Under the pieces are notes generated by a model. The model saw only the letters and a program-made list of their open reading frames with translations. It was not told the DNA's origin and did not search any database. Shown here piece after piece: positions 1 through 13,000 of a DNA stretch of 64,000 nt. Each line of letters opens with the position of its first letter. Position 1 is the stretch's first letter. Position numbers and translations under genes: made by a program. The stretch spans positions 1,550,001 to 1,614,000 of the forward strand of contig CP053160.1 in the NCBI GenBank assembly GCA_014607495.2, written 5' to 3'. Source of the DNA: Carposina sasakii (taxonomy: Eukaryota > Arthropoda > Insecta > Lepidoptera > Carposinidae).

Positions 1-107
1 TTTCGAAACGTAACATTTTTTGTATGCCGAGACAATGTAGTCATGTAATGTACATAGTAACTAGCGCCATAATTTAATGGAACTATTTGGTGAAAGGTAC
101 ACTAGCA
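1..107. repeat. Repeat H, copy at window edge
   Basis: Matches 8945-9061 (TTTTTTGTATGCCGAGACAA, CTAGCGCCATAATTTAATGG, TATTTGGTGAAAGGTAC). Extent to the left unknown. Confidence 0.5.
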
Positions 108-227
108 TAACAGAGTCAGATGTAAAAGATTAATGATAAATTAACAATAGGATTTCTACTCACAGTAGGCATAAAACTATGACATGACGCCCGAGTTCAT
201 GTAATGTCTCTGTTATTGAGTAATAGG

Positions 228-371
228 GTCGATTCCGGCAGTCATACTTAAACCTAAACCTAATCTTAGTCAGATCTATCTCTCCCCTTCTTAACATAAA
301 TGGCTGAGAGAGAAAAGGACAGGTAGGATTAATTTTACGTTTAGGTTTAAGTGTGACTGCCGGAATCGACC
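228..371. mobile_element. Palindromic MITE A, copy 1
   Basis: Terminal inverted repeats GTCGATTCCGGCAGTCA...CTGCCGGAATCGAC of about 35 bp close a ~144-bp element, non-coding. Further copies are at 25285-25432 and 26681-26810. Lies in a KSR intron. Confidence 0.85.
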
Positions 372-511
372 ACATTGTAATTGTAATGTTAAAAAAATGA
401 TCACACAATCCGAACAACTTACTTGTTTTCACCACTAAAAAGTTTCACAATTTATGTACGGTGATATAAACAAAAAGGTCTAATAATGAAAGGAATGGAA
501 TGGGTACTCAC

Positions 512-645
512 TTGTTCCCGAAGCAGAGTTTGGTGACACTGAACAGTCCGAAGTCCGTGATGACGACCTTTCCGTTCTCGAGGAAGATGTTCTTCGACTT
601 GAGGTCCTTGTGTATTATACCGCGAGCGTGCAAGTAGCCCATACC
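512..645 (-). CDS. KSR: KSR exon 15 (catalytic loop and DFG)
   Basis: Acceptor CCTCAG|GGTATG, donor AACAA|GTGAGT, phase 0 to 2. It encodes [20 protein letters not shown] and ends [13 protein letters not shown]. This is the last KSR exon in the window; the rest of the kinase lies off the left edge. Confidence 0.94.
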
Positions 646-3600
646 CTGAGGAATACACGTAGTTATATAACTTCTTGTATTATTATTATTACTTCACGTA
701 CATTGACTCGGGAAACAAAAATCGGTAAGTATATATTTTATCTAATTAATATTAACACATCCATCGTCGGCAGATTTTAAGTTCATCTATTATAACCAGG
801 ACGCAAATAAGTGACGGCGAAACCTCTTGAAAACTAAGATGATGCAAATAGTAGTTGGCGGCACTGAATGTGCTAAGTATCTTATTTTTACACTGTACCA
901 AACACCCAACGCGTAACCTGTATTTCATTAAATATGAGGATTATGGCGTATGCCATTTTCTTTTTTGACATAAACATATACAGAATGATTTTTGGTCGTC
1001 AACGTTACCGAAAACTACGGATACTCCTCATCATCACGATCATTTTTCTCCATGGAAGCATACCTGGGAAGTGTCTGGTTTCCAAGATATTAGGGTCCAA
1101 AGTTGAGTAAATAGACTGCGTTTTTCTGCATAAATACACATAGACGCGCGTAGCAAGATTTTTTCACGAGAAATAATAATTATCTGTCTATGAAAAAACT
1201 TGCATAAACACTGGATACTATAAATTTCGCTCAATCAAGTAATAAAAAAAAAATAAAAAAACATCGATTCCCAGCATTTTTTTTGGCATAAACTTACTTA
1301 ATTAGATGTACAGAGTACGTACCCTGCGTTCAGGGTGGCAACGAAAAAACACCTGTATACTGTATAGTATAGGATGCTTTAAATAAATGAGATTATATGT
1401 CAATGCAATACAATACAAGTACATCTGCGTATGTGTAATTCTGAAAACCTATTATACTCTAGTAAACAAACCGTACAACCCACCTGCGAGATCTGCTGCG
1501 CCACGATAACGCTCTTGTTGGCGGTGAACTTGTCGCGGCGCAGGTGTATGTGCGTGAACAGAGTCATACCCTTGCACAGTGACGTCACGATGGCGAGGCG
1601 AGGCGGCTTCATGCATGCGCCCATGAACAGCACGAGGTTCTCGTGACGTGTCTTACGGAACGTCGCCACCTGAGACCATTTATCATAATAATAATAAAAA
1701 GCCATTTATTCCATATTTCAACTTTACATTTGTGTAATGTTGTTAGTAAGTAGTTTATTAGTAAGTTTGCTTAAATTAAGTGAGTAGTGTTAGTTTGTAT
1801 CTGTGACTGCAATATGCCCCCCTAGCATGACCACGCATCGTGGATGTCGTATCGTACGCAATCGTATCGCCTCTATACAAAATTCAACATGGCGGCTATA
1901 TTTATCGTATGTCGATAAATAGATTTATCATAACGTGTTTCGCAGGTCATGCTACTTGAGCTGTAAGGGTAAAGGCCTCCTCCATCTTCTTCCATAACTC
2001 TCTGTCTTTACCAGAGTTCATCCAGTCGTATCCTACAACTTGAGTTAAATCATCAGTCTACCGGCTCGTTGGTCTTCCTACACTTCTTTTTCCTGCTGGG
2101 CCTCTCTATCATGTTGTTTCAATGGTCCATCTTTTGTCTGTACATCGTGAGATGTGCCCGGCCCACTTACATTTATGTGTGAGTGCATGGATAAGAGCGT
2201 CTGCAACTTTTGTTTTTTGTCTGATGGTCGCATTCTTTACTTTTTGATCACCATAGCATAGTATAAAACAAAGTTGCATTCCGCCGCCTGTCTGTCCCTA
2301 TGTATGCTTAGATCTTTTCAACTACGCAAAGGAGAACTGCAAGGTCATAATAGAGATGCATGCTAGGTGCTTGGATCTGGCTCCTCGTTGCGACTGTAGT
2401 GTCTTGTGTTCGTGATCATGAGTAGGCAGATCCGAGGGTCAGCGGAGGGTATAGGGCCCGGTGGCGGGCGATCCCTCAATAGACATAATAGAGAGCCACA
2501 GCCACCTTTAATCAAGATTGCTATATTTTCGCCTGAGAGAAAGCTCTAGTTCGGAATGTCGCCACATGAGACCATTTAGACGCATACATAAACCCTGGGA
2601 GAAGCCTATGTCCAGCAGTGGACTGCAATAGGCTGACGATATGTTATGTTCTTACGTTGTGAAAGCTGTAGACGGCGCTGCAAGATCATAATAAGTATCC
2701 CACAGCCACGCTTGATCAGTATTACTAGGTTTTCGCTCGAGTACCTTTGGTTCAGTGCCCGAGTTCCGTCATCGATTGTTAACGACACGCAAGGAAGATG
2801 CAACTGATATATTCTAGTGAAACCCTACATCAGCACGACAATTTATTTATTTATATATAGGGTGTGAGTGACAGTCGGGTCAAACACTGAAATCTGAATA
2901 GTCAGTTGTTGTTTCTACTGGATGCAGGCCGCTTGCAAGTCATATGTACAGTGGAAGTCATATGTTCAGCAGCAGACTCCTAATGACTGAAAATACTTGC
3001 CGGTGAATGGCACAATCTCACCTCATGTTTGAAGGTGTCAATCTGCACGGCATGCCCGCACAACGCCTGCACGTGCAGTAGTTTGACCGCCACCGCGCCG
3101 TGCCAACTGCCTCGGTAGACTGTACCGAAGCGACCTGTGCCGATCACTTCGAATAACTTCAACTCGTCGTATGGTATGTCCCATTCTTTCATCGACAACT
3201 GGTGGGATAACAATGACAACGTTACGGTGGTTGTATTTTAAATTAATCTTTTATTATTCTCATAGATAAATAATACACAGAACAGTACAATAAAGAATAA
3301 GAATAAAAGATACAGTATACAGGGTGTAACAAAAAGGGTATGTTAAGCGGAAACCTATGTAAATAGCCCACTATAGAGAACCTATCCACAAAATTTGAGA
3401 TCCGAAATCATCATGTTTATTTTTCCCGATAGTATGGAGAAATTTTAAATATCTCAGGAATTTTCATACAATCTTGAAAAATAAAAATGTGATTTCGAGT
3501 TTAAAATTTTGGAAATAGATTCTCTATAGTGGGCTATTCATACAGCTTTTCGCTTAACATAATACCCTTTCTGTTACAGCCTGTATACATAACATGTATC

Positions 3601-6600
3601 TAAGTACAAATAAGCGAATTTTGGACGTAGGTTGGATCAATGTTATTTTTTGATCATCATATTTTTTCACGCATATTTCACGCACCTACTTCATATTATA
3701 GGCAAAATACCTACTAAAACTGCTAATGAGTTATTTAGAAAAATAAAAATTTTACTTGACAGAAAATGCATATAATTGTACCATAGCGCATATCATCCAA
3801 TTTATTTGATTGATTTGACCCTGTAGATATTATAAAAGGCATGCTGACAAAGTGGTTGACATAATAATAAATAGTAAAATAATACATAGTAACATTCACA
3901 GATCCCTTACGAACATCTGCCACCGGACCGGCAAATACATACATACATATAATCACGCCTTTATCCCTTACGGGGTAGGCAGAGCACCAAGGGCCGATAG
4001 AACCATATGGTGCCACTTCTGACCAATTTTTAGGGTATAGTTGAGATGTACAAGTTCGGTTAGTAGTGACAGGTGGTCAACCCATCGCCTACAAAACACC
4101 AAGACCCTCTTGTCCCTCTACTGGCTTGTACAGTATGCCCGGGAAGAGAAGCAGCTGTAGTATTACACGTTATTTTTTCACTCCCAGAGAAGCATAGAAG
4201 ACCGGCAAATAAACATAAAATAATACAAAAAAAAAATAACATACTTGCTCAAACATAAGCTTTCGATGTAATATCGTAGCCATGTTGTTAATTAAATAAA
4301 CAGCAAACAAAACACACAGCTGTAATTAACATTTACAACTGATACATTGTTTATCGTATTAAATTATCAGTGAAAGGAAGAGCGATGACTCTTTGAACTG
4401 TGATTAATAATTATGTTGTGGATAATATGCGAAAATAGATGTCGTGATTAAAAGCGAGAAATGCTCGTATTGCGATAACTTTTCTTTGTTGTGTTAGACT
4501 CATCTATCGGGTCTATATAACGCTTTATAGCTATTTTGTTTTATTACATTACATTACGAAAAGCAGAAGAATTTGTTAATTTACCACCATACTTTGCTTT
4601 ATGTAGGTAAGTTTAAAGAAGGTATACGTAAAAATCGGACGAGCATACCACGTAAACTCTACACGTAACAATTTACTGACAACTTGAATAGATTTGCATT
4701 CACATTGTAGGTATCATATAGACAGATCAAAAACTCTAATTGAAGGTTACAGTTTTGCAGACGAAAAATAAGTTCGACAATCAGATTGTATCGTGTGGAC
4801 GGGGCATTAGGAACTAACACAAAGTGAGCAAACCTATAAAGGTACTCACACTATTCTGCCTGGGCCACCTGGAGTCTTTTCCGCTAAGGTCTAGCGAGTC
4901 AGCCCGCGCCGCGCCTTCTTCAGTGCGAGTGGATCCTATCGACACGCGACGACTATCTGTAGGGACAATACGATATCGCTTAGTACCTTATCACACGCTC
5001 CGTAGCCTTATTACGTATCTTGCAAGAGCAAAGCAGTAGCAATGCGACAGCGAAAATTGTACAATATTCGCGTTGAAATGTTAAATTCCTTCGAGATTGC
5101 TGTTACGTAATGCGAAATATACAAGCAATCAGCGACTATTGTGTAATTTTAGCTATCGCATTGTTTTTTTTTGGTTAGGTAATATTATGGCGGCCAGTTT
5201 TCGGGCAGCCAGTAGCGAAATATGTACCTGTCTGGTAAATTCAGCTCGTATGTGTAAAAGATAAATACATTTCGGCACAGGGTACCTACCCGGCAAAACG
5301 TGTGTATAGTCACGACACCAGACTTCCTACAAAGTCCATTCGTAACTTACTCTAAGTTTTATAGTAATTCACCTCTGGAGAAAACTGCTTGCATCACTCC
5401 CAAATATACAAGAGATAGCATCAACTTACCGCTTTTAAGGCTGGCGGTGACGTCATCGTTGTGGTTGGCGACTCTTGACGGCGGCGACAGGGCGGTCACG
5501 TGGTTAGGACTAGACACCAGCGGCTTCACTTCTGTAGCACATGTGTAGAATATGTTCAATTATACTAAGGTTTAAGAAGCTGGTAGATAGATAGATATAA
5601 TAAAGTTTCTAAAGGTATGTTAATGCAAATTCAAGATAACAATGTTTTAAATCCATTCGAAAAGGACAGTTATATGGCCGACGAAAGTTCAGATCAGTTT
5701 GAAATTTTAAACAATTCTTTAAACATTGTTAAGTAGGTGCTAAGTAAAGCACAGAAATAAACGAATTTATTGAGTGATCAGCCCCCTGATTACGTAAAAC
5801 CAAAGCTGAAGTCGCGCGATCGCGATAATCTCGAGTGTGTGTGTGCTCGGGCGAGGTGCGGGGCGCGGGATGAGGTGCGGGGCGCGGGATGAGGTGCGGG
5901 GCGCGGGATGAGGTGCGGGGCGCGGGATGAGGTGCGGGGCGCGGGAGGACGCCGAGCGTTCGTTGCGCGCACGCACACACTCGAGATTATCGCGATTGCG
6001 CGGCTTCGGCTTTGTTATTGCTTTTACGTAATCACGGGGAAGTTTACTTTGTATCTATACATATTTATATATGTACCTGCATCTGTTGTTTAAGTAGCCG
6101 ATACGTTGTTACGTGCCTGATACATTTCTATTACGCTCAAGGTATTTTAGGCTAGATCCTGTCATACCTTGGCAGAGACTCCTTTAGTTAAATTATCATT
6201 TCACACATAAAATCCGGGTCCATAACACAACGGCTTTATCAAACTCCGCCCACTACATGTCAGTGCTGCCATCTAGTACCCAGCTGCGGAAGTAACACGA
6301 CAACTCGCTGCACTCACCGGGGAAGTGGAACTGGTGCTTGTTGACGGGCGGCGCGGGCGGGGCGGGCGGCGCGGGGGACGACGGCGTGGAGCTGTTGCAT
6401 GATGACGTGTTGGACGACGAGTCTGGCCCGCCCTGCGACGTTAACACGAAATGAGATGGTTTATTTTTGTTGTGGAATTGTCCTCGCTTCAGGGTCTCAC
6501 GTCCGGAGTGCCGCGCAAAAGTGACTCTCAATGGCGTCCTCGCCAAAGCCTCGCCTCGATCGCCAGAGACGATCGTGGGAAAGGGGTTGCACACAATGTC

Positions 6601-7014
6601 TTAGGTAAAAAAAAAATCTGTGCAATCGCGTTGATGTTTTTTCTAGAGTTTTTCTATAATGTATAAAAATCATGAAGAATGTATAAAAGAGGAGGTGGGA
6701 CTATGCACTGAGTCGTGTGGCAATCGTGAGGCCATGACGTCACGATAAGGGCGGAGCTTCAGCGCCAGCGTAACGCAGTAGCTGTAACCACACGCTTGTG
6801 CTCCGAAATTTAACCGTATTAAAATTACAAAGACTATTAATTAATAAAATTAAAATGACGGCCGATTGGTGTAGTTGGTAGTGGCCCTGCCTGCGACGCC
6901 ATAGGTCCTGGGTTCGAATCCCAGTAGGTGCAAACATTGATGTGATGAATATCGATGTTTGTTTCCGAGTCATGGATGTTTATATACTTATCTATGTATT
7001 TATATACCGTTGCT

Positions 7015-7082
<68 letters not shown>

Positions 7083-10000
7083 ACTAGCGCTTTTATCAGA
7101 GTACTTTTTTTACTAAAACGTGGTATAATATTGCTATCTAGCGATGAGTATTTGCATTAGTAAAACAATCTTGAACCATATTGAGCAAGCAGTTTGAATA
7201 GTCACTACAAGGTCTATGTAAATGGGCAGGGCTATAGTGTTCAATGCTCTCTTCGTCCAATACTTCACCCCCGATCCGCGGCACACTATTTTTGTATGAA
7301 AATATACTTAGCCGCTACTCCTCTAATATTTCTTCTCCATGACAAAAATGAACATAAAGCGTTCCTCTCATGTGGGTGTGTACTCACGGAGTGGTGCGCG
7401 GGCGCGACGTGGCGGCGCGCGGCGCGGTGTGACGTGAGCGTGCTGAGGAAGCCGGAACGGGACGACACGGGCGACGCGCCGCCGCCCGGGAACCCGCCTG
7501 CAGATACATCACGGCTGATAAGAACCTCCTTAGGCTTAGACACAGCCTAATGGATTTTTTTTACCCGAGTGAGATTTGAACTCACGACCACTCGCATTCC
7601 GTGCATCGCTCTACCAACTGAGCTATAGGGTCACTTAACTCGGATGACGAATTTTACCATCTCTTTAAATTACATTTTTGGCAATGATACCCTTTCATCC
7701 CGATAGCTATACACTAGCCAAATCTCGGTAAAGTAAAAAGTAAGTAAAGGTAAAAGTAAGCTGTGTTATCAACTGCATGAGCAGACTGTATATCTAATAA
7801 TTAAAGTAAAGAGTAACAGGAATGGACTTATAAATTATAGGAACGAAACTTACCTACTAATCTATAGTTTTCCTTAAATGCTACAACGAATTGCGGCGGC
7901 AGGCCGCATGAAGGAGGTACTTTACTCTCGCAGTCCCTGCAAATTTTTTACTTTATTAGTTTTACATACATTGTTTAATTTAAGTATATCAAAACTAATA
8001 CAGCGTAACTCGAAAAACATAACCCTCTTTGTATAACACCCATATACATAGATAAAAGAAAGTCGTGTTATTTAATTACACTATTTATCACACTCGAGAA
8101 CGGGTTTGAATGAAATTTGGTACACAGATAGTCTAGAGACTGAGAAAGGGCAGGCTACTTTTTATCCCGGATAATTCCGACATATTGTTTGCTGTGCAGT
8201 CCATGCGGACGGAGTCGCAGGCATGCCTATTGTAGGTAGACTCACCTGTGGCACTTAAACTTGCACTCCTTGCACTTGAGCGTGGGCCCGAACAGGATCT
8301 GCTTGTCGCAGTGGTCGCACGTCGCGATCACGTTGAACGTGCGCGCGAAGCGGTGCGCGATGTCGTGCGCCATGCAGCGTGCCACCGGCGTGCGCGGGGT
8401 GGGCGGAGCCGGCTGCGGGGGAGGGGGGCGTTAGAGAACGATCACACGTGTGAAGCGGTGCGCGATGTCGTGCGCCATGCAGCGTGCCACCGGCGTGCGC
8501 GGGGTGGGCGGAGCCGGCTGCGGGGGAGGGGGGCGTTAGAGAACGATCACACGTGTGAAGCGGTGCGCGATGTCGTGCGCCATGCAGCGTGCCACCGGCG
8601 TGCGCGGGGTGGGCGGAGCCGGCTGCGGGGGAGGGGGGCGTTAGAGAACGATCACACGTGTGAAGCGATGCGCGATGTCGTGCGAGAGAATGATCCTCAT
8701 TAAAACGCGGGGTGGGCGGGAAAGGAGGTACTTAGACCATAGGTGAAACAAATCCATACTAATAGGTTAGGTAGATGTTATAAGCCCGAAAGTAAAACTA
8801 AAACTACTAAATCGGTAATTAGGGTTTAAGGTTTTAGAAGAGAAGACAATTTTCTCGAATGATCGATTTTCAAATCAGTTGGCATCGTAAGTCGATTCAC
8901 TATTTGAATCGAGAAGGGTGAATCGGGTCCTAAGCTTGGATATAAATAAATAAACACAAATTATAAACATTTTTGTATGCAGTGACATAGATAATAAGCA
9001 GTCATAGTCATTAGCGCCATCATTGAAACTAAAAGGTATGTATTTGGTGAAATGTACTCTAGTTATTTTTGTCTGCATTCAGTAACTTGTTACTCACAAC
9101 ATGGTTCTGATTGGCTAGAGCGTGGTTGGTCGAGCCGTGATTGGTCAGCGCGTGAGTAGGCGTGGCGTCGCGCGGGGACGCGGGGGGCGGGCTCTCGGCG
9201 CCCGTCGTCGACGATTGGCTGTTGTCGCTGTAAGGGAAAACATTAAATATTTTTAGCATTAGCTTACTGCACGGTTGACTTGCCTATCCACACACTTGTG
9301 ATGTTACCACTGTACACTTGCCCTCCTTTGCACACCACTGCCTGCCTGAGGTCATCGGGCTCGGGCCGATATAGCAGCGCCTCATGTGAGCGTGACTTGT
9401 CCTCTGCACCCTTTACACTTGCCCACCTTTGCACACCACTGCCTACCTGAGGTCATCGGGCTCGGGGCGACACAGCTGCGCCTCGTGTGAGCGTGACTTG
9501 GCTAACGCGGGCAAAGCGGGTGACGTGGGCACTAGCGAAGGCGGCTTTCGCTTGCTGCCCGGGCTACTGGGGGATTTTGCTCCTGAAACAAAGCATCAGC
9601 AATAATTGAGCATGGTTAAAACAGTATGGAATAAGAGATAACTGGAATGCACGCCACCCTAGTTTAGATAAAGTCGGAAGAACTGCGTGGTCTTAGACTG
9701 AGGCATTTTCTGACAAGTTAAAATAACTGTTAAAAATAGATGGCGTGAGCGCATCATGCTCCCTAACTGCTCCCCCCTTCACCTCCCCCTCCTAAGTGAC
9801 CAATGACAAAACAGAATTTCGGGATGGAGATGCGCTCACGCCATCTATCCAGGGGACTTGTACATTTTTTTTTACTTTTAATAGTTGCCAAAAAATCCCA
9901 TACACCAGGGGTTCCCAAACTTATTTTGTCTACTGCCCACTTTGAGAATAAATTATTTTTAGGCGCCCCATTTTTTCACCTACTTAAAAACTACTACAAC

Positions 10001-13000
10001 TCCAAAGCCTCTACACAACGCCCCAATTTTTTTTCTGGGTCTCTTTAGGCCTGCAGCGCCCATAAAGGGGCGTTATCGCGCACTTTGGGAAAGGCTGGCA
10101 CACACACACATACAAACGGCTGTGTTTAAGAAACGGGGTAGCCAAAACTGCAAGATCATAAAAAGATCCCACATTTAGCATGGTCGGGACAGATGTAAAT
10201 GAAATGCTACCTAGTTGCTAACTTATCGCCTAAGAGAAAGAGAGAATCATCTGAGTTTGTTAGTCGACCCTCACGGTATTCACGGAAGGAGGTACACCCT
10301 GCATCACCACAGAAAACTTGAATATGTTACAGTTTATAACCAAAATTATCAATCAATGTTAGTCTGTTTCATAGAACCAGTCCTCCGCCTGATTTCGAAA
10401 CTTTTTGTATGCATAGTGACATAGAATATGTGGTCATTCAATGGAAAAGAAATAAAAGAGGAGTAGCGGCTAAGTATGTTTTTTCACAAAAATAGTGTGC
10501 CGCGGAGCGGGGGTGAAGTATGGGACGAGGAGAGCATCGAACACTGTAGCCCTGCCTATTTACATAGAAACCACCTTGTAGTGACTAGTCAAACTTCTTG
10601 CTCATAGTCAATATGGTTCAAGATTGTTTTACTAATGTAATTACTCATCACTAGATGGCAATATTATACTACGTTTTAGTAAAAAAGTACCCTGATAAAA
10701 GCGCTAGTCTGCAATTTTAATACGGTTACATTTCGGAGCACAAGCGTGTGGTTACAGCTACTGCGTTACACTGGCGCTGAAGCTCCGCCCCTATCATGAC
10801 GTCATGGTCCCACGATTGCCACACGACACACTTCATAGTCCCACCTCCGCTTTTATACCTTCTTCATGGGTCATTCGTATAGTAACCAGCGCGATTATCC
10901 AAAGGAACAAGGTGCACTTTACTTACCCGGTTGTTTGAGCGGCGTGGTGGGGTGCGAGGCGCGGGGGCGGGGCTTGGGGCGCGGGGAGCCTTTCGCGTGA
11001 CGTTCCCAGGAGTCCCAGAATAGCGGCAACTCAGAGCCAGGGTCGCCTCGGGCTAGCGCCTCTGTTGTACAAACATACATACATATAGTCACCCCATTAT
11101 CCCCCAATGAGGAGACTCTCTGACCCATGTGGCCCCCTTTAAGGGCCACTTAAGTTTCCGGCGCGTTGTCGCACGCCGAGAATTTTCCCGGGCACGGGGG
11201 TTGCCCCAAGGCCCGCAACCCGAAACGTATTTTTGCGCCAATGACGACCACGTCCTAGCTACCGGTAACGAATCCAATGGGAAAGTTTTGTACACTGTTT
11301 AGTTTTTCGTGTAATAGCTAGATGGGGCGTAACTATTTACGAGTATACAGGGTGGCAAGTCGGCAAAATACCACGGGCCCCCAGCCGGTAGAATATTATT
11401 TACGGGGGCATCTGATGAATTTGCCACGCGCCTCGAAAGGTTTAGTTACGCCACTGTTAGCTAGGTATAATGTGGAATGTGTAGGTACACCGCTAATCTG
11501 GGACCTTAGACCATGGAGTTCTAAGGTACTAAAGTAAAGTTCTTCCAACCACCATGAACGCAACAGGGGAAGAGGTCCTAAAAAAGAAGTGTTAGATAGA
11601 TGAATTGTATGGAAAACATCATAGTATAAACAAACCGGTGTAAGTCCGCAGTCGATGCATGGCGCGACACAGCCGGCGGACCTCCTCGTCTCTCGCGCCG
11701 GCCGCCAGCGCGCGCAGTTCGTGGTCGCTGCGCTCGCGCAGGGCTTCCACCGTGCTCACGCGGGAACATATCGACTGCAAGTCAAGTAAGTTTTGTTGTG
11801 GTAATTGGTAAGACGTAGACGGGCTGATTTCCGAAACTCGACCACTGTGCGCCTATTTTGCGTAAGGGTGGTGTGCTCGGATAGACAAGTTATTGCAACC
11901 CCTGACTTTCATGATAGACTAGTTATCGCAGACACTATACTTTGCTATTCATTTATATACCGTTGCTTAGTGCGACACAAGACCTTAGGGATCTTACTGT
12001 GGGACTAGGTTAATGTGTTGTGAAGTGTGTGAATATTTATTTATTTATATTGTCTTTCATATACTTCACAAGATATAGAAGATCCACTCAGGTGCATGTG
12101 GGCTATGGTAAACATCAGGCAGACGTTTAGGTCCACCAGCAAATGCGAAAATCTATATAGATATCGACACAGCTGTGTCCGAAATGGGGTAGCCAGTAGG
12201 TTTTCCGGGAGCAACAACATTGCGCCACTGGCGTTGACAACAACAACAAAAATCACACTGCAATCACCAAACTGCCCACTATGGGCGCGTGACTATGGGG
12301 AAAACCCCTTATGGCGCGCCTTAGAGGTCTACGTCCAGCAGTGGACTGCAATAGGCTGATATGATAAGGAGCACAGTACCTCGATGGCTTCTGCACCAAG
12401 GCCGACGACTCTCAGCCAAAGCCTCAGCCTGGGCACGGATTCCAGCTCGCGCGGCAGTTCGTCACCGAAGCTCGCTTTGATCACCAGCTGTCTCGAGAAG
12501 TGCTTTACAAGTTTGCCCTGAAATTTAGATGTGAAATGTTATTCTGTGTTGACAGTCTTTCCATTAGTCTGCCTTATTTTGTTTGACTCCATAAATAATA
12601 GTTATTAGTATAGTTTGTGATACTGTTTACTGTTTCCCATATTTATTAGTAGCGAATGGTGTACTAGCCTAGATCTGATGTTATTCTGATAGCTACATAA
12701 TTCCCAGTTACATCAAAATGTGTTTAATTGTTTTTGTATGAAAGACTAATAAACATCCATTCTTACAAACTTTCACTTTTAATTTATAAAATTAGTAAGA
12801 TAGTAGTAGACTTAACCCAGTCATAATAGTTAACCCATATTTGTAGATAAAACAAAATTATTCTTAATGGTTCTAATTAAGTTCAATATCTACAATATAG
12901 ACAGGTATCTATCTATCATGTAGGTACATTATAACAGGTGCAAATTACAGAGTTCTGTAAAACTACCTAAATTTGATTAATTAGGTAGCATGTATTCTAA

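Noticed and set aside
5852..5946. Regular short repeats that could suggest a CRISPR array
   Set aside because: No spacers between the 19-bp units and an insect genome context; it is a minisatellite.
5729..6093. Proline/arginine-rich ORFs in three frames
   Set aside because: Products of a 19-bp minisatellite that has no stop codons; not a gene.
6942..7160. ORF with a poly-lysine run
   Set aside because: Created by the A-tail of a SINE.
7562..7632. A functional tRNA gene on the minus strand
   Set aside because: Acceptor and anticodon stems have mismatches and U33 is missing; kept only as a tRNA-like pseudogene.
8248..8703. 151-codon Arg-rich plus-strand ORF with three 35-residue repeats
   Set aside because: Antisense of the KSR C1 exon and its 105-bp tandem copies (35 codons each).
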